64,000 nucleotides of DNA. It comes from Cavia porcellus (Eukaryota > Chordata > Mammalia > Rodentia > Caviidae). How positions within the stretch are numbered: position 1 is the first letter of the stretch; the number at the start of each line of letters is the position of its first letter. The notes below the pieces were generated by a model. The model made no database searches. It saw nothing but the letters and a program-made list of their open reading frames with translations, and was not told the origin of the DNA. The stretch lies in NCBI RefSeq assembly GCF_034190915.1, contig NW_026947496.1, forward strand, positions 28,366,001 to 28,430,000. Direction: 5' to 3'. A program made the position numbers and the translations under genes. This document shows positions 1 to 10,617 of the stretch, piece after piece.

Positions 1-339
1 TGCGATGCCATCGCATCTCGGGCGGACTGGGAAATAAACGTGCTTTAAAGGGTCCCAGAAAGAACCAGCGTCAGAGGATCTGCAGCCCTGGGTCCCGCGG
101 GCCGCCCCCGAGGTGGGGACCGGGAGTCGGGACCGCTCCCCGGCGGCCAGCAGATGGCTCCCGGGCGCTCTCCTGGGCCTCTCCAGCGCAGGGCTTCTGC
201 GGCTCCGCAGGCAGAGGCTGCACCGAGGGCGCCCGCCGCCGCCCCGCACTGCGCGTCCCCGCGTGCGCCCCATGCCAAGGACCTGCGCGGGCCGGGGTGG
301 GGACGCGCGGGGACCAGGGAGGCCGGGGGCTGGGTCGGT

Positions 340-348
340 TCTCGCGAG
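340..348 (+). promoter_or_regulatory. TCTCGCGAG promoter motif
   Basis: TCTCGCGAG matches nine of ten bases of the TCTCGCGAGA element known from TATA-less CpG-island promoters. It lies 427 bp upstream of the CARMIL1 start codon, inside the island. Function is inferred from the motif and its location only. Confidence 0.4.
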
Positions 349-586
349 GTGAGGCGGAGACGCAGGAGAAGCAGGGGCCGAGCGGGAGGAGGAGCTGGAG
401 GAGGAGGAGCTGGGGGAGGAGGGGAAGGAGCAGGGGAGGCCCGCGCCCCCGCCCGGCCCGCCTCCCCGCCCTCCCGCGCCTTCCGCCTCCACCTAGGCCG
501 TAGGTGCGGCGCGCAGGGGGTGCAGCCGGCGCGGCGACCGAGGACCCGCACGCCCCGCGCTGTCGCCCGGAGCCGGGGGAGGCGAC

Positions 587-592
587 ATGTAG
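587..592 (+). promoter_or_regulatory. Start-stop minimal upstream ORF (ATG TAG)
   Basis: An ATG at 587-589 is followed at once by TAG at 590-592. It has G at -3, a fair Kozak context. It lies 183 nt upstream of the CARMIL1 ATG and in a different frame. If the transcript starts upstream of 587 and this segment is not spliced out, it would be a one-codon uORF of the kind known to stall initiating ribosomes. Inclusion in the mRNA is not shown by sequence. Confidence 0.4.
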
Positions 593-774
593 CAGCGGCA
601 GCCGCAAACCCACCTCGTTCTAGCAACTCTTTTTTTTTTTTTTGGCGCTGCGGGGGGCGGCAACATTGTATCTCCACCCCCGCTTCTCTGGCCCACTCCT
701 TTGCAAGGGGCTCCGGAAGGGCAGGGGCCGTCAGTCAGAGTTGGCCCTGTGACACCCCCGCACCGAGGGGCACC

Positions 775-814
775 ATGACGGAGGAGAGCGCCGACGTCCC
801 CAGGGAGCTGCTAG
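775..814 (+). CDS. CARMIL1: CARMIL1 (capping protein regulator and myosin 1 linker 1), coding exon 1
   Basis: This exon encodes MTEESADVPRELL plus the first base of codon 14. The peptide matches the N-terminus of mammalian CARMIL1/LRRC16A as I know it (human begins MTEESSDVPRELI), and differs clearly from CARMIL2 and CARMIL3. CARMIL1 is a large leucine-rich-repeat protein of the plasma membrane and lamellipodium. It binds actin capping protein, removes or inhibits it at barbed ends, and links to Rac1 signalling. The start was chosen because ATG at 775 has A at -3 and begins the conserved peptide. The exon ends CTAG before GTGAGC, a consensus donor, leaving a phase-1 intron. The frame is open upstream to 49 and downstream into the intron to a stop at 1294-1296. 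Only the first 13-14 of roughly 1,370 residues are here. Confidence 0.9.
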
Positions 815-3003
815 GTGAGCCTGGCGCCGCGGTTGCGTCTCTGCCCTCCAGCCGCGGGTCCCCGGGTCTCCGCGCCCCAGTCGCGGGAGGGGGCGCCGGG
901 AAGTTCGCGCGCATCTGCTGCCGGCAGAGCCGAGTCCTTAGAGGGGAGGCGCGGGGCGACGTGGGGAGCCCCTGCAGGGTCCGGGGGGAACGCAGGCAGG
1001 ACACCGGCCGCCTCGGTTTGGGAAGTTGTGAGAGCCAGCGAGACCCCTTCCATCGCTCGCCGCTGCCCCAAACTCCAGCGGGCAGTGGACAGCCGGGGAC
1101 AGTCCGGGAGGTCGTCTGGGGTCCGCGGCGGGCTTCCCTAAGAGCGCCCCGCGGAGGTGCGGGTCTCGGACGCGCACCGAGGCCGGGACGCCTGTCCGGG
1201 ACGGTGACTGCTTGGCAAGGCGTGGCTTGGTGCAGGAGCTGGGAGCGAAAGGGTTACCGGGCTGACGCAGACTACCACCGGGAAACTGGGGGTTAATGAT
1301 AAAAGCCTTATTTTAATAATGATTAACCTACCGACCCCTATCGCTTTGGGAACCGGTGTGTGACACCCCTGCAAGGTGACCCATTGTCTGAGGCCCTTGA
1401 GGTTTAGCTCCTTGGGAGGGGGCGGGGAACTAGTTTTTCAATCTTAGGGTTTAACTTAATTATCTAGACGGTTAAAAGGCAGAGTTAAAATGGGTTGGAG
1501 CAGAGTTGTGAAAGCCCAGGTTTAAGCGTGTGCGTGTGTGTTCCGTTGTGCTGTATGTCTGTGTACAGCTCTGAGTCCCAGTGACCCACATTCTTGCTGG
1601 GCCATTCTTGGCCCTTGTACACCTGGCCCTCGGAAGGTGATCACCGGCGGAAGTTCTAAATTCTCCTCCATCCGGTGCGTGGAAGATGGCTCTAGGTCGC
1701 TTTTGGCGGTGACACTGAGGGGGAATTCTTGTGTGCCCCTCATTAGTACCTGCTGACTCTGAAGGTGGAACTTGATGGGAAGAAGCTGTTGCTAGTTTGG
1801 GTGGAAGCTTCAGCTTTTGTTGAATTAAAAAGGTGGAGGGGACAGAAATACCTTGAAACAGTCTCAACAGAGCACGGAGTGTGGGCGTCTTTCTGCACAC
1901 GGCAGTCCGGTTCCTAATTCCCTCAACCCAGTGCAGTGGGTCCTTGAGATAAAGCATCAGTCTTGGAAAGTGGCCCATCCTGTTCGGGGAGTCCCAGACT
2001 TTTCCGACCGGACACCCGGAAGAGAGCGTGGAGACCGAGGCTTCAAGGTGGCCTGGCCTGCCAGAGTGCTGAGCTTTAATTTGTGTGCCGACCTTGAGCC
2101 TGGGCCTGAGCGGTTGAGGCGTTACTGTTCTTAGATGCAGGAGATGGGGTGAAGATGAGTGCAAATAAGGTACTTGCTTTTTATAATTGATGGCTCTCAA
2201 AGATAGATATGTTGGTGTATTTCAAAGGTTCAGTTTGACCCATAACTTGAAATGGAATTTTTGGGTTTATCAGGTGTTGCCAGTTTTTCCCTCCAACTAG
2301 TGACATATTTTATGATAATGCCTGATTAGGATTTTGTTCCAGGCCTGCATGGACTGATTAGGCTGGGAGGAGAATATGACTGCCTCGTGCTTCTCCAGAT
2401 TCAGGCATTCATGAGGATTCTGCCCTGGTCAGTTCAAAATGATGGCCTTGAGAAGAATTTAGTATATTCCCTCGTGCAACTCTCTCAGGGCATTTCCACA
2501 GAGTCCTGTATCGCTTTCTGATTATGAAATTAATACAGGCTCTTTGCAGAAACAATTTAAATGCTGAGAATAGGAAGAGTGGTTGTAACCCATATTACTG
2601 CTCAGTGATAGTGACTTAATCTTTGGGGTTTATAATTTCCTAGTCTCTTTCCTGTTTATGAACAAAAATACACTTTTATTTATTTACTTTTCCTTGGTTC
2701 AGATCCTTGTGGAGCTCAGCATCACAGGGATTCTGTTTTCAGGAAGATTGCTTTGGAGTTTCGGCCAAACCAGGCCTCTGTTTCCATGGGCACCAGTTGC
2801 TGCTCCCCACATTATTCTGATTTTGTTTTGGCATCAAGAGTCACTGGATTTTTTTTTTTTCTTTTTTTTTGCTTTGTACACATAAGCACATCTCTTGCCC
2901 AAGTAGAATTCTGTCTTGTCTCAGGCACACACAATTTTAAAAAGAGCCATATGTGCCCTGTGATGCCCAAGACCAGGGCACTTACACGCCAGCCTTGTGT
3001 TTT

Positions 3004-3085
3004 TTTCTTGGAACTGGGAATTGAACTCAGGACTTAGTGCTTGCCAGGCAGGCACTTGTGCCATTGAGCTATATCTCCAGCAAGA
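3004..3085 (-). repeat. Old ID-type SINE fragment (antisense)
   Basis: The + strand reads like an inverted tRNA-Ala-derived ID element: a T run, then GGGAATTGAACTCAGGA (box B region), then CATTGAGCTATATCTCCAGC (box A region). It is diverged and has no clear target-site duplication. Confidence 0.65.
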
Positions 3086-3744
3086 ATGGCCTTGTGACCA
3101 GATACAGCTCCCCTTTAGAAGTCTTGTGACCTGAGCACCAGGGTGGTTGAAAAGCCAATGCATGTGTACTCCAGGCCAAGTCAGGAGCCAGTTTCTCGTG
3201 GTCCCCTCTTAGGGAATGAGGGGAGCTGCCAGTGCTTGCTTCTAGGTCTGGTGAGATAGTGGCTGCACTGCAAACTCCGGGTGCTATGAGCTCCCGACTT
3301 ATGCTCTTGCCCCAGACGTTGCTTCTGGAACAGGCTGAGCTTTCTCATAGTCCCGTGCCCATGTCTATGTTGAGTGTACTTTCCTTCCTTTCTTTAGTCT
3401 TACTCAGTGCCGCTCAACTTTCATACTGATGTTCAGAGCCCGAATAAGTAAATTTTGTCACCCCTTGATAAACGTCATTAGTTGTTAAATTGCATGGCAT
3501 GCTTTAGAAATCTGAAGATCAACTGTAATGCATATTGCAAATAGAATCATTCTGTTTTTTCCTGCATCTGAATGAATTTTATTCTGTACTGCATTTTGGA
3601 AAGCAGTAGTCTGTTTTCCTACATCAGTTTTAGTTCAGGGGTCCCCTCCCTGAAATCTTGTGTGTTCTCTAAGCCACGATCCTTTGTCCTGAGACAGGTT
3701 CATTCAGTGGCACCCTGTGGTATACTGATGGTCACCTTGAACAC

Positions 3745-4285
3745 TCAGCTGAACTGAATTGGTGTGGTGCTAGGTGTGGAAGGCCACCTGAGGATTGTTG
3801 CCTACATCATAAAAAGCAGAACTAGAGGAGAAGACAGTGCAGCTGATTCTTCTGGAAAAGCTTGTGATGCTGGTTTTCCTCATAAGAACTCAGCTATTAT
3901 CATTGTTGGAGAAGCTCAGGTCTTCACTATTGCTGAGGATGGATACAGTTCTTTTCGGGGGAGCTCTGGTCTTTATATCTTGAGTGCTGATTCCTGGCTC
4001 CAGTTCAGATCCCTCAGCAGGTGGCAAGATCCTTCATCCCACTGGCACAGATTTTCTAGGTTCCACCACTGACCTTTGGGCCTTCCTAGTACACATCCTT
4101 GATACAGACTTGCATGAGAAATTGTCATGGGCTCTAGGCCTTCAGCTGGACTTGTGCAGGACATTGCTGTGGGATTCAGGTCCTCAGATGGAATATTTGG
4201 GTCTCTAGTGTATTGAACAGACCCCTTGCACTCTTTTGCATTTGACTCTTTGGGTGAATATTATAAAATAAACCTATAAATTATG
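3745..4285 (+). repeat. Unclassified LTR-like or retroposed block
   Basis: This ~540-bp stretch differs in texture from its flanks and ends in an AATAAA-containing segment (about 4266-4280) followed by an AT-rich edge. It contains internally similar phrases ending in 'cctcag' (near 4012 and 4182). It holds a 102-codon frame (3764-4072) with no recognisable domain. An old ERVL/MaLR-type solo LTR in sense orientation is my best guess. I could not identify the family or find a target duplication. Confidence 0.3.
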
Positions 4286-5000
4286 TGGTCTGTGTTAAAT
4301 CTTTTTCCTTTTCTGCTTGAAGCTGTCAATGTCAGGAAGAGCGAACAGCTCTGTCCAGCATGCTTAGAGAAGCCGGCACTTGAGAGGTGCTTATATGCGA
4401 GTGGATTTGTTGAACACATGGATAGGCCAAAGTGATTGCAATACAGAGCACGGAGCTATGGGGATTTAGTAGAGGAAGCCATATTCTTGAAGGATAAGTC
4501 TACTAATAAGGAGAACAGGGCAAATGCATCCCAGAAAAGAGAATAATGTATACACAATCCGGGGCTATGAGAGATGCAGATGACAGGGGTGGCTGGCTCA
4601 GTAGCCATGTACTGGAAAGTTAGGTTGGAAAATGGGACTTTGAAGGGCATGTGGTGAGGTTTGGGTTCATCCTGAAGTGACTGGGGCTGATGCCAGGGGC
4701 ATCATGGTAAGATTTGGGAGTTTCAAGCACCACTGTGGCTTGAAGGTACCATGTACTTGGTCCTGGTCAGAGAGATTCTGAGGAGCTGGAGACTCCTGAC
4801 CAGGGTCCAGCAGCTCTTTCTAGCATGCATTTTGGGACACTTGATGGACGAACTTGCTGCTTGAAAGAGAGGAGTTGGAGATGAGCAAAGTTTGTTGCGG
4901 CATCTGTGGCCAGAGCAGGTGATGATCGACTTGATGTGGGACGCGTTGAGACTGGTGTGCCTTGTGGGAGTCTGTGCATAGCTTCTCACTGTCCCTGTAT
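4286..5000. other. Intron 1 stretch without recognisable features
   Basis: Nothing here that I can name: no exon with plausible splice sites, no full SINE. The frames on either strand are short and look like chance. Confidence 0.5.
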
Positions 5001-5008
5001 TTTCTTTT

Positions 5009-5080
5009 TTGGGGGACTGGGGATGGAACTCATGACCTCACATTTGCCAAGCAGACCTCATATTTTCTTACAAGTCTTTT
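5009..5080 (-). repeat. Degraded ID-type SINE (antisense)
   Basis: A T run at ~5010 is followed by GGGGACTGGGGATGGAACTCATGACC and then a decayed remainder. It resembles the inverted 3' half of an ID element. Confidence 0.5.
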
Positions 5081-5632
5081 CCCAAGTCCTCTTTTTCTGT
5101 TGCCTTGGTCTTCCTTTGCTGTGCTGTGCTGGCGTGATTTTGGAAGGGCAGAAAGCAGAGAGTGGCCTTTTCTGGCTAAGTCATTTGGTCCAGTTCTTGT
5201 TCTTCACCATGTTTCCTAACTTTCATGACAAGTCACTTGTGGATCGTATTTGTGTGGCACGTTGGCAGGTGCATCGTGGTGAACTCAGACGTCGGAAGTA
5301 ACTGAGAAAGAGTTAATGAATGTATACTGTGCTTACGACCTGCTGGCAGTATAGCATATCACACTGCCCCATGTTGCTTTTTCACCTTGTGTGTGCCTTC
5401 TGTTTTCCAGGGAAGATTATGCCATGCTTTGCATGGACTGGTGTTGTGTCAGGTGTTTTTCTCTCTGCTAAGTATCTGAGCACACAGTGTGAGGCACAAA
5501 GTAGTAGTTGATTAAATTCCTGATACGTATCATTTTGTTAAAACAAGCAAATAAAAGAAAGACCAGAAAAAAACTAAGATAAGCTTTCCTTAATGAAGAA
5601 GAAATTCTCTTTAGTGCTTTTTATCTTGTTAA

Positions 5633-5885
<253 letters not shown>

Positions 5886-5897
5886 TGTTCAGAGTGG

Positions 5898-5994
5898 CCA
5901 GAGATTTAGCTCAGCAGCATAAGTGCCTGCCTGGCAAGCACGAGGTTGTGAGTTTGAGCCCCGGTACCCAAAAAAAAAAAAAAAAAAAAAAAAA
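5898..5994 (+). repeat. ID SINE, second tandem copy with long A tail
   Basis: The 5' end is trimmed (CCAGAGATTTAGCTCAGCAG). Box B (GTTTGAGCCCC) is present, followed by an A24-type tail to 5994. It directly follows the target-site duplication of the previous ID. A decayed form of the same target (GTTTAGAATG) follows the tail. Confidence 0.85.
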
Positions 5995-6074
5995 GTTTAG
6001 AATGAAAGTGTCTATTCCTCCATTGTTTTGGTTGTGTGATTTTCATGCAGCATTAATTCCAGTGTTTTTGTTGC

Positions 6075-6178
6075 TACTGTTTTTGAGACAAGATCTGGCT
6101 ATGTAGCCTGGATGGCCTTGAACTGCAGAGCAGAGAACTTCCTGCCTCAGCTGGGATTGCACCCACATCTGGCTAGCT
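6075..6178 (-). repeat. B1 SINE fragment (antisense)
   Basis: It reads GAGACAAGATCTGGCTATGT, then CTGGATGGCCTTGAACTGC, CTGCCTCAGCTGGGATT and CACATCTGGCT: an inverted, diverged 7SL-derived B1. Confidence 0.7.
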
Positions 6179-6782
6179 TCTGGCATTTTGCACCAAAAGT
6201 CTTGGTCATCATTTTGTTTTTTCTTAATTGGGATCTTTTTGTGTTCAGAGTTAAAACTGGGATTATTTCCATTTTAAAAATAAAATTTTTCCAGTTGAAT
6301 TTCTGCAAGTTGTGACTGACATGTAGATTTTGATAATCTCTCTGTGTTTTGTTTTTAATTTTTGTATTGGAGATTGGACCCAGAGGTGCTCTACCGTGGA
6401 CCTGCATTCCCCAGACTTTATTTATTTTGAGATAGAGTTGGATGTTAAATGGATTTTCTCATTGTTTTTTATATTGTGGCTGATTATGTGATGTTATTAA
6501 TGAGATCTTGTGGGGGAGCTTAAATAATTCATATTGTGTTGGTTTGTTTAATTAAATTTCTGAGATGTTATATTCAAGTCCATCTCAAATGACCCAGAAT
6601 ATGAACAAAATCTTTGGGTTTTGGTGTTTCAGAGGAAGTGCCACCTGGAGGAAGTATGTGCTGGTGTTGCCATTGGACTTGGGGTTCCTCCAGTGTATGA
6701 GATGAATTGCTGGGGGGCAGTGTTGAAGGATTGGACCCTAGGACATGCGGTCCTAGGCTAGGGAGTTCTTGGTGTCTGGTTT

Positions 6783-7065
6783 GCTTTGGTATTGGGGACT
6801 GAACTCAGGGCCTGACACATGCTAGGCTAGGCAGTATCTCATACTGCCCTGGACCTTTTTAAAATTTCATTTTGAGACAGGGTTTTGCTAAACTTGAAAT
6901 TGAGATCCTTCTCCCATAGCCTCTTACTTACTTTTCTGAGGTACCAGGAATAGAACTCAGGACCTTACGTTGCCAACCAGGCGCTGTGCTTGGCAACTAT
7001 ATCTCCGGCCCTTCCCATGGCTTCTTGAATAGTTGTTATTACAGGTGTGTGCGACTTGCCTGGTC
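6783..7065 (-). repeat. B4-like (B1+ID) SINE, antisense, split by an ID
   Basis: An inverted ID head (GGGGACTGAACTCAGGGCC) and inverted B1 body (TTGAGACAGGGTTTTGCTA) occupy 6783-6925. A separate inverted ID (about 6935-7010) follows. The remaining B1 end (ATTACAGGTGTGTGCGACTTG) resumes at about 7040. The order indicates the ID landed inside an older B4-like element. Confidence 0.6.
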
Positions 7066-7316
7066 GGTTTAGAGAAGTGAAATATCTTGTGTGGTATTTT
7101 GGTGGTTTCTTGTTGAGAACATGAAAACATTTAAACATAGGTGGATAGAATACTGTAACTTTATCAGGAAAATTTTTAAACATGAGAAAAATAGAGATTA
7201 CTGTATTGATTACTGTGGACTTGTCATTTGGCTTCAATAATTATCAGCGTTTCACTGATACTATTTCATTCATATTTCTTACAGTATTTCTTCCCAGAGT
7301 ATTTGTGTGTCTGTCT

Positions 7317-7455
7317 TTGAGACAGGATCTTGCTATGTAGTGCAGGCTGGTCTTGAACTCTCTTATGTAGTTCAGCCTGTCCTCAAATTCACAGCAATCC
7401 TCCTGCCTCAGCTTCCGAGTGCTGTGATTATAGGTCTGTGCCAGCATACTCAGCT
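7317..7455 (-). repeat. B1 SINE with 29-nt internal duplication (antisense)
   Basis: It starts TTGAGACAGGATCTTGC and shows two successive CAGGCTGGTCTTGAACTC-type units, then GCCTCAGCTTCCGAGTGC. Flanks share a CTTCYCAGAGTATTT target duplication (about 7290-7304 and 7453-7467). Confidence 0.85.
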
Positions 7456-7899
7456 TCTCAGAGTATTTTAAAACAAATTCCACACATGTACCATTGAAAC
7501 AGTATCTTTTTAACATTCCATTCCTTTAGTTGAAGTTACTTCAGAATTTGAAGTGTCTTTGTGATAATACCTGTTTTGTGAGTCTAATAAAATCTTTACC
7601 TCTGGGATATGAGACTGCCCATTTTTGGAGATGCAAGTAAGGATTGTGCTGTTGGCAGCCAGCTTCTCTATCTCGTGTGTGTACACAAGTCAAGAGGGTG
7701 AAGGCATTGAAATGGGAAAGTGGGAGTAACTTTTGCCCTTCCACAAAGTGTGCTCACCTAGATTCCTAATTAACATTATCAATGGCAGAAATAATGGGTT
7801 CCATTGTTCTGTTTTATGTAGCATTAATGAAGAGTAAGTTTTCTTCAATCATGTTTTCTTTAAAGTTGAATCATAGGATTATGTTATAATAACTTTCTT

Positions 7900-8030
7900 T
7901 TTTGAGGTACCAGGGACTGAATCCAGGGCCTTTATTATGTGCTTTGTTATATCATAAACTGAACATGTGTATGCGTGTGCGTAGAGATTGAATGTAGGGC
8001 CTTGTCCATGCGAGGCCACAGCTGTATCAC
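7900..8030 (-). repeat. ID-type SINE relics (antisense)
   Basis: Two successive partial inverted ID-like pieces: GGTACCAGGGACTGAATCCA at ~7908, and GAGATTGAATGTAGGGCC at ~7984. Confidence 0.5.
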
Positions 8031-8235
8031 TGCCGGGTGCAGATGTCCATGCCTGTAATCCCAGCTGTCTGGGAGACTGAAGCAGAAGGATGGTAGGTTT
8101 TAGCCGAGCCCTGGCAAGTTAGCAAGATCTTGCCTAAAAAAGCAAAAAAGTGCGAGGTGGGGCAAAGGTCAACGCATGGGCCTTGGGGTCAATCCCAGGT
8201 ACTGCAGGAACTGCTGAGCCACACCACCAGCCACA
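8031..8235 (+). repeat. B4-like (B1+ID) SINE, sense
   Basis: A B1 start GCCGGGTGCAGATGTCCATG and CCTGTAATCCCAGCTG run into a tRNA-like 3' part with GGGGTCAATCCCAGGTACTG. Confidence 0.7.
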
Positions 8236-9165
8236 AAGTGCTTTTTTATTTATGTAGCAGTTGTACAAAATAGACCTATTTCTATACATCTTAAATATTG
8301 AGCTGTGTACCAATGGCACTTGGTATTATTTGGTGTGAATACTGTTCATTACACTAAAACTAAGCAGAGGCTGTGACTACAGTTGCTAATGATAAATTTC
8401 CAAAGACAAACTTGTGTTCAATATGATAAAAGCAGAACCACTGAAAGAATTACAGTTATTACTTAAAGACCTTTTTGGGGAAGGGCTGTTTATACCATCA
8501 CCTAGAATTGATTAAAGTAACCAGATTGAAAATGTTTGAATTTAAGCACTTATCTCCACTGTAGGCGCAGCTTCTAGAATTTTGGCCTACACTTGTTATG
8601 GCTGTCATTTCCTTGCATGGGCAGGACTCATTGTTAGAAATACTCCAAGAACATTTTTCTCTGACAGGCTTCAAGTTTGAGCGAAGAGAGCTGAGCTATA
8701 ACATCTGCATTACCAGGTTTGAGTTTGGAGAAAATTAATTCATTGATTGCCAGGCTACTCTGATGGGTTATAAAAGAGGAGGGGTGCACTTGCCCTGGAC
8801 TTGGTTGTATTTTACTTTGGATCCTTTCCCCAGGGTCACCCTGGTCTCCTTTCTATCTTATAAAGGCTCAAGTATTGTTCTGTGCTATTTGGTCCCTTCT
8901 TTTTATGCATCTTTGATGTGCTGTTCAGTGGTCACCAGCTTCAGTGATGAGGGAGGTTGGCCTTTGGAAGGATCTGTTCTTGTCTTTGATTTGCCTGGCT
9001 TATAAAGTTATCGGTTCTATATTGAGCCCCTCCAGGGTGGCAGATGTGTGGTGTGGACAGGCAGGCATGCGGCAGCAGTTAGTTGGAGGTGCGCTGCGAG
9101 TGATTGGATGGGGCTGTGGGAGTGTGGAAGAGGTCCCCTACCTCAGGGTTGAGTGGCAGGGGAGG
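8236..9165. other. Intron 2 stretch without recognisable features
   Basis: No exon, RNA gene or repeat family recognised. The reading frames at 8763-9273 look like chance; the end of the longer one runs into an ID element. Confidence 0.5.
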
Positions 9166-9180
9166 CTTCCAGAAGCTTCC

Positions 9181-9307
9181 TTTTTTTTTTGGTCTTTTTT
9201 TGTTTTTATCGGTACCAGGGATCGAACTCATTACTGCCTGCTTGCAAGGCAGGCGCTTATGCCGTTGAGCTAAATCCCCAGCCCCCCAGCTAAATCCCCA
9301 GCCCCCC
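9181..9307 (-). repeat. ID SINE with duplicated 5' head (antisense)
   Basis: An inverted ID with T-rich tail (9181-9210), box B and box A. The last 20 bp (9268-9287), which is the element's 5' head, is repeated perfectly at 9288-9307. A 14-bp target duplication TTCCAGAAGCTTCC flanks the whole unit at 9167-9180 and 9308-9321, so the head duplication lies inside one insertion. Confidence 0.9.
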
Positions 9308-9510
9308 TTCCAGAAGCTTCCTAAGCAGACACTCAAGTGTAGCCCTGGGACAAACTTCCCTGGGGGAAGAGAGCCTAGGGAGAATGGAGGCTCTGCTGGA
9401 CAGAGGGGACAGAGGGGGCAGTTGTACTGTAGCTGGAGCTAGCTTAGCTTAGTAGAAACTGGACCCCCTCTACTCTCTGCTCTCTTTTTCTCCTCTTTTT
9501 GTTCTTTCAT

Positions 9511-9703
9511 TTCTTTTTTGAGGTATCAGGGACTGAACCCAGGGTCTTTAGCATTGAGCTACATCCCCAACCTTTTAAAAAGTTTTGATTTGAGACAGGG
9601 TCTTGCTAAATTGCTTAGTTGCCCAGGCTGAGCTAAACTTGTGATCCTCTTGCCTCAGCCTCCCACATAGCTGGGATTACAGATGTCCATCACCATGCCT
9701 GGT
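9511..9703 (-). repeat. B4-like SINE (antisense)
   Basis: An inverted ID part (GTATCAGGGACTGAACCCAG to ATTGAGCTACATCCCCAACC) is followed by an inverted B1 part (TTTGAGACAGGGTCTTGCTA to CACCATGCCTGG). Confidence 0.85.
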
Positions 9704-9869
9704 GCTCACCTGTTTCTGGTGATCTTCTCATATACTTTCTTCTCCTCACTTTAGGCAGAGGGCTCAGAATTTGGAGTCCCTCCTGGTTCTCCTGGTGGCT
9801 CGGCTACTTTGTAACAGTGCTGACCTCTTTCTTTCTCTAGTAAAGCAGACATCATGACAGCATGTGCTT

Positions 9870-9955
9870 ATCTACCTTGCTTTGAGGATTAGCTGGGATA
9901 TATTTTGATACTGGTCAGCACAATGCCCGGCACTTGGTCAACACCTAATTAATGG
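9870..9955 (+). repeat. MIR fragment
   Basis: TTTGAGGATTAGCTGGGATA followed by CAGCACAATGCCCGGCACTT resembles the 3' part of a MIR element. Confidence 0.55.
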
Positions 9956-10610
9956 ACATACTAGAGGAGCCAGGGGCTACACTTCATTTTCTCAGGTACA
10001 GAAAAGGTCAGTCCTTCAAAGCTTTACTGTCCCCAGCCTCTGCTGATGGGCAGGAATCAGCTCATTGCAAGGTAAAGATGGATGATTCCTTGTTTTTGAC
10101 ATCTTGTTAGTGGGACAGAGGACAACAGACCAGTCCTGAATGCCCAAGGTGAACTTTGGGCAAATGAAATCAGAAATGCTAGGGTGTGTTTAGAGAAGCC
10201 TTTCTCTCCTGTGCTCAGATAAATTTGGCAGTCAGGGCCCGAACCATAAATCAGTTTCGTCATGGCTTTTCCGAGACGTGAAGATATCATGTGTGTTGTA
10301 AATTCTGAAGAATCAAGAAGGCTGCTTATTCCAGAATTATTGGCTGGAGAATCTACTGATCGGCTGGGCAAGTGGGGGTGGAACAGGTCAGAGCAGGTGC
10401 AGTGAAAAGGGAAAGTGGCAGGTTAGAATAGGCCATCTGTGGTGTGGAACGGTCTCCTGGGAGATAGTACGTTAGCCTGTGGGTGCTTTATCTAAGTGGG
10501 AGCAGGTCCACTGCAGCCAGCCTGTCAAAGCTTCCTCTCTTATCTTGAGGGGAATGTTGTAGAAAATGATCCAAAGTTTTTTTAAAACTCATCGCCATCT
10601 CACATTTGCT
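9956..10610. other. Intron 2 stretch without recognisable features
   Basis: No exon, RNA gene or named repeat recognised. The 104-codon minus frame at 10057-10371 has no known domain. Confidence 0.45.
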
Positions 10611-10617
10611 ATAGGAT

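Larger units (their letters stand above)
1..1260 (+). promoter_or_regulatory. CARMIL1: CpG-island promoter and 5' UTR region of CARMIL1
   Basis: The first ~1.26 kb is very GC-rich and CpG-dense, then drops abruptly to AT-richer intron sequence. It surrounds the CARMIL1 start codon at 775. Several C-rich GC-box-like (Sp1-type) runs lie at about 438-480. A purine-rich GGAGGA tract fills about 355-440. I see no convincing TATA box, which fits a TATA-less CpG-island promoter. The exact transcription start cannot be fixed from sequence alone. A T15-type homopolymer at about 629-643 sits in the presumed 5' UTR. The island continues through exon 1 into the start of intron 1. Confidence 0.8.

Noticed and set aside
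45..677. Several 60-210-codon frames on both strands in the first kilobase
   Set aside because: High GC lowers stop frequency. The translations are Ala/Pro/Arg/Gly-rich with no domain. They are shadows of the CpG island.
1472..2200. 242-codon minus-strand open frame in intron 1
   Set aside because: No recognisable domain, no promoter or splice context, low-complexity Ser/Pro/Thr/Arg content. It lies in intron just outside the CpG island. Treated as chance.
9181..9307. CRISPR-like or direct-repeat array
   Set aside because: The two 20-bp units are the duplicated head of one ID SINE, with no spacers.
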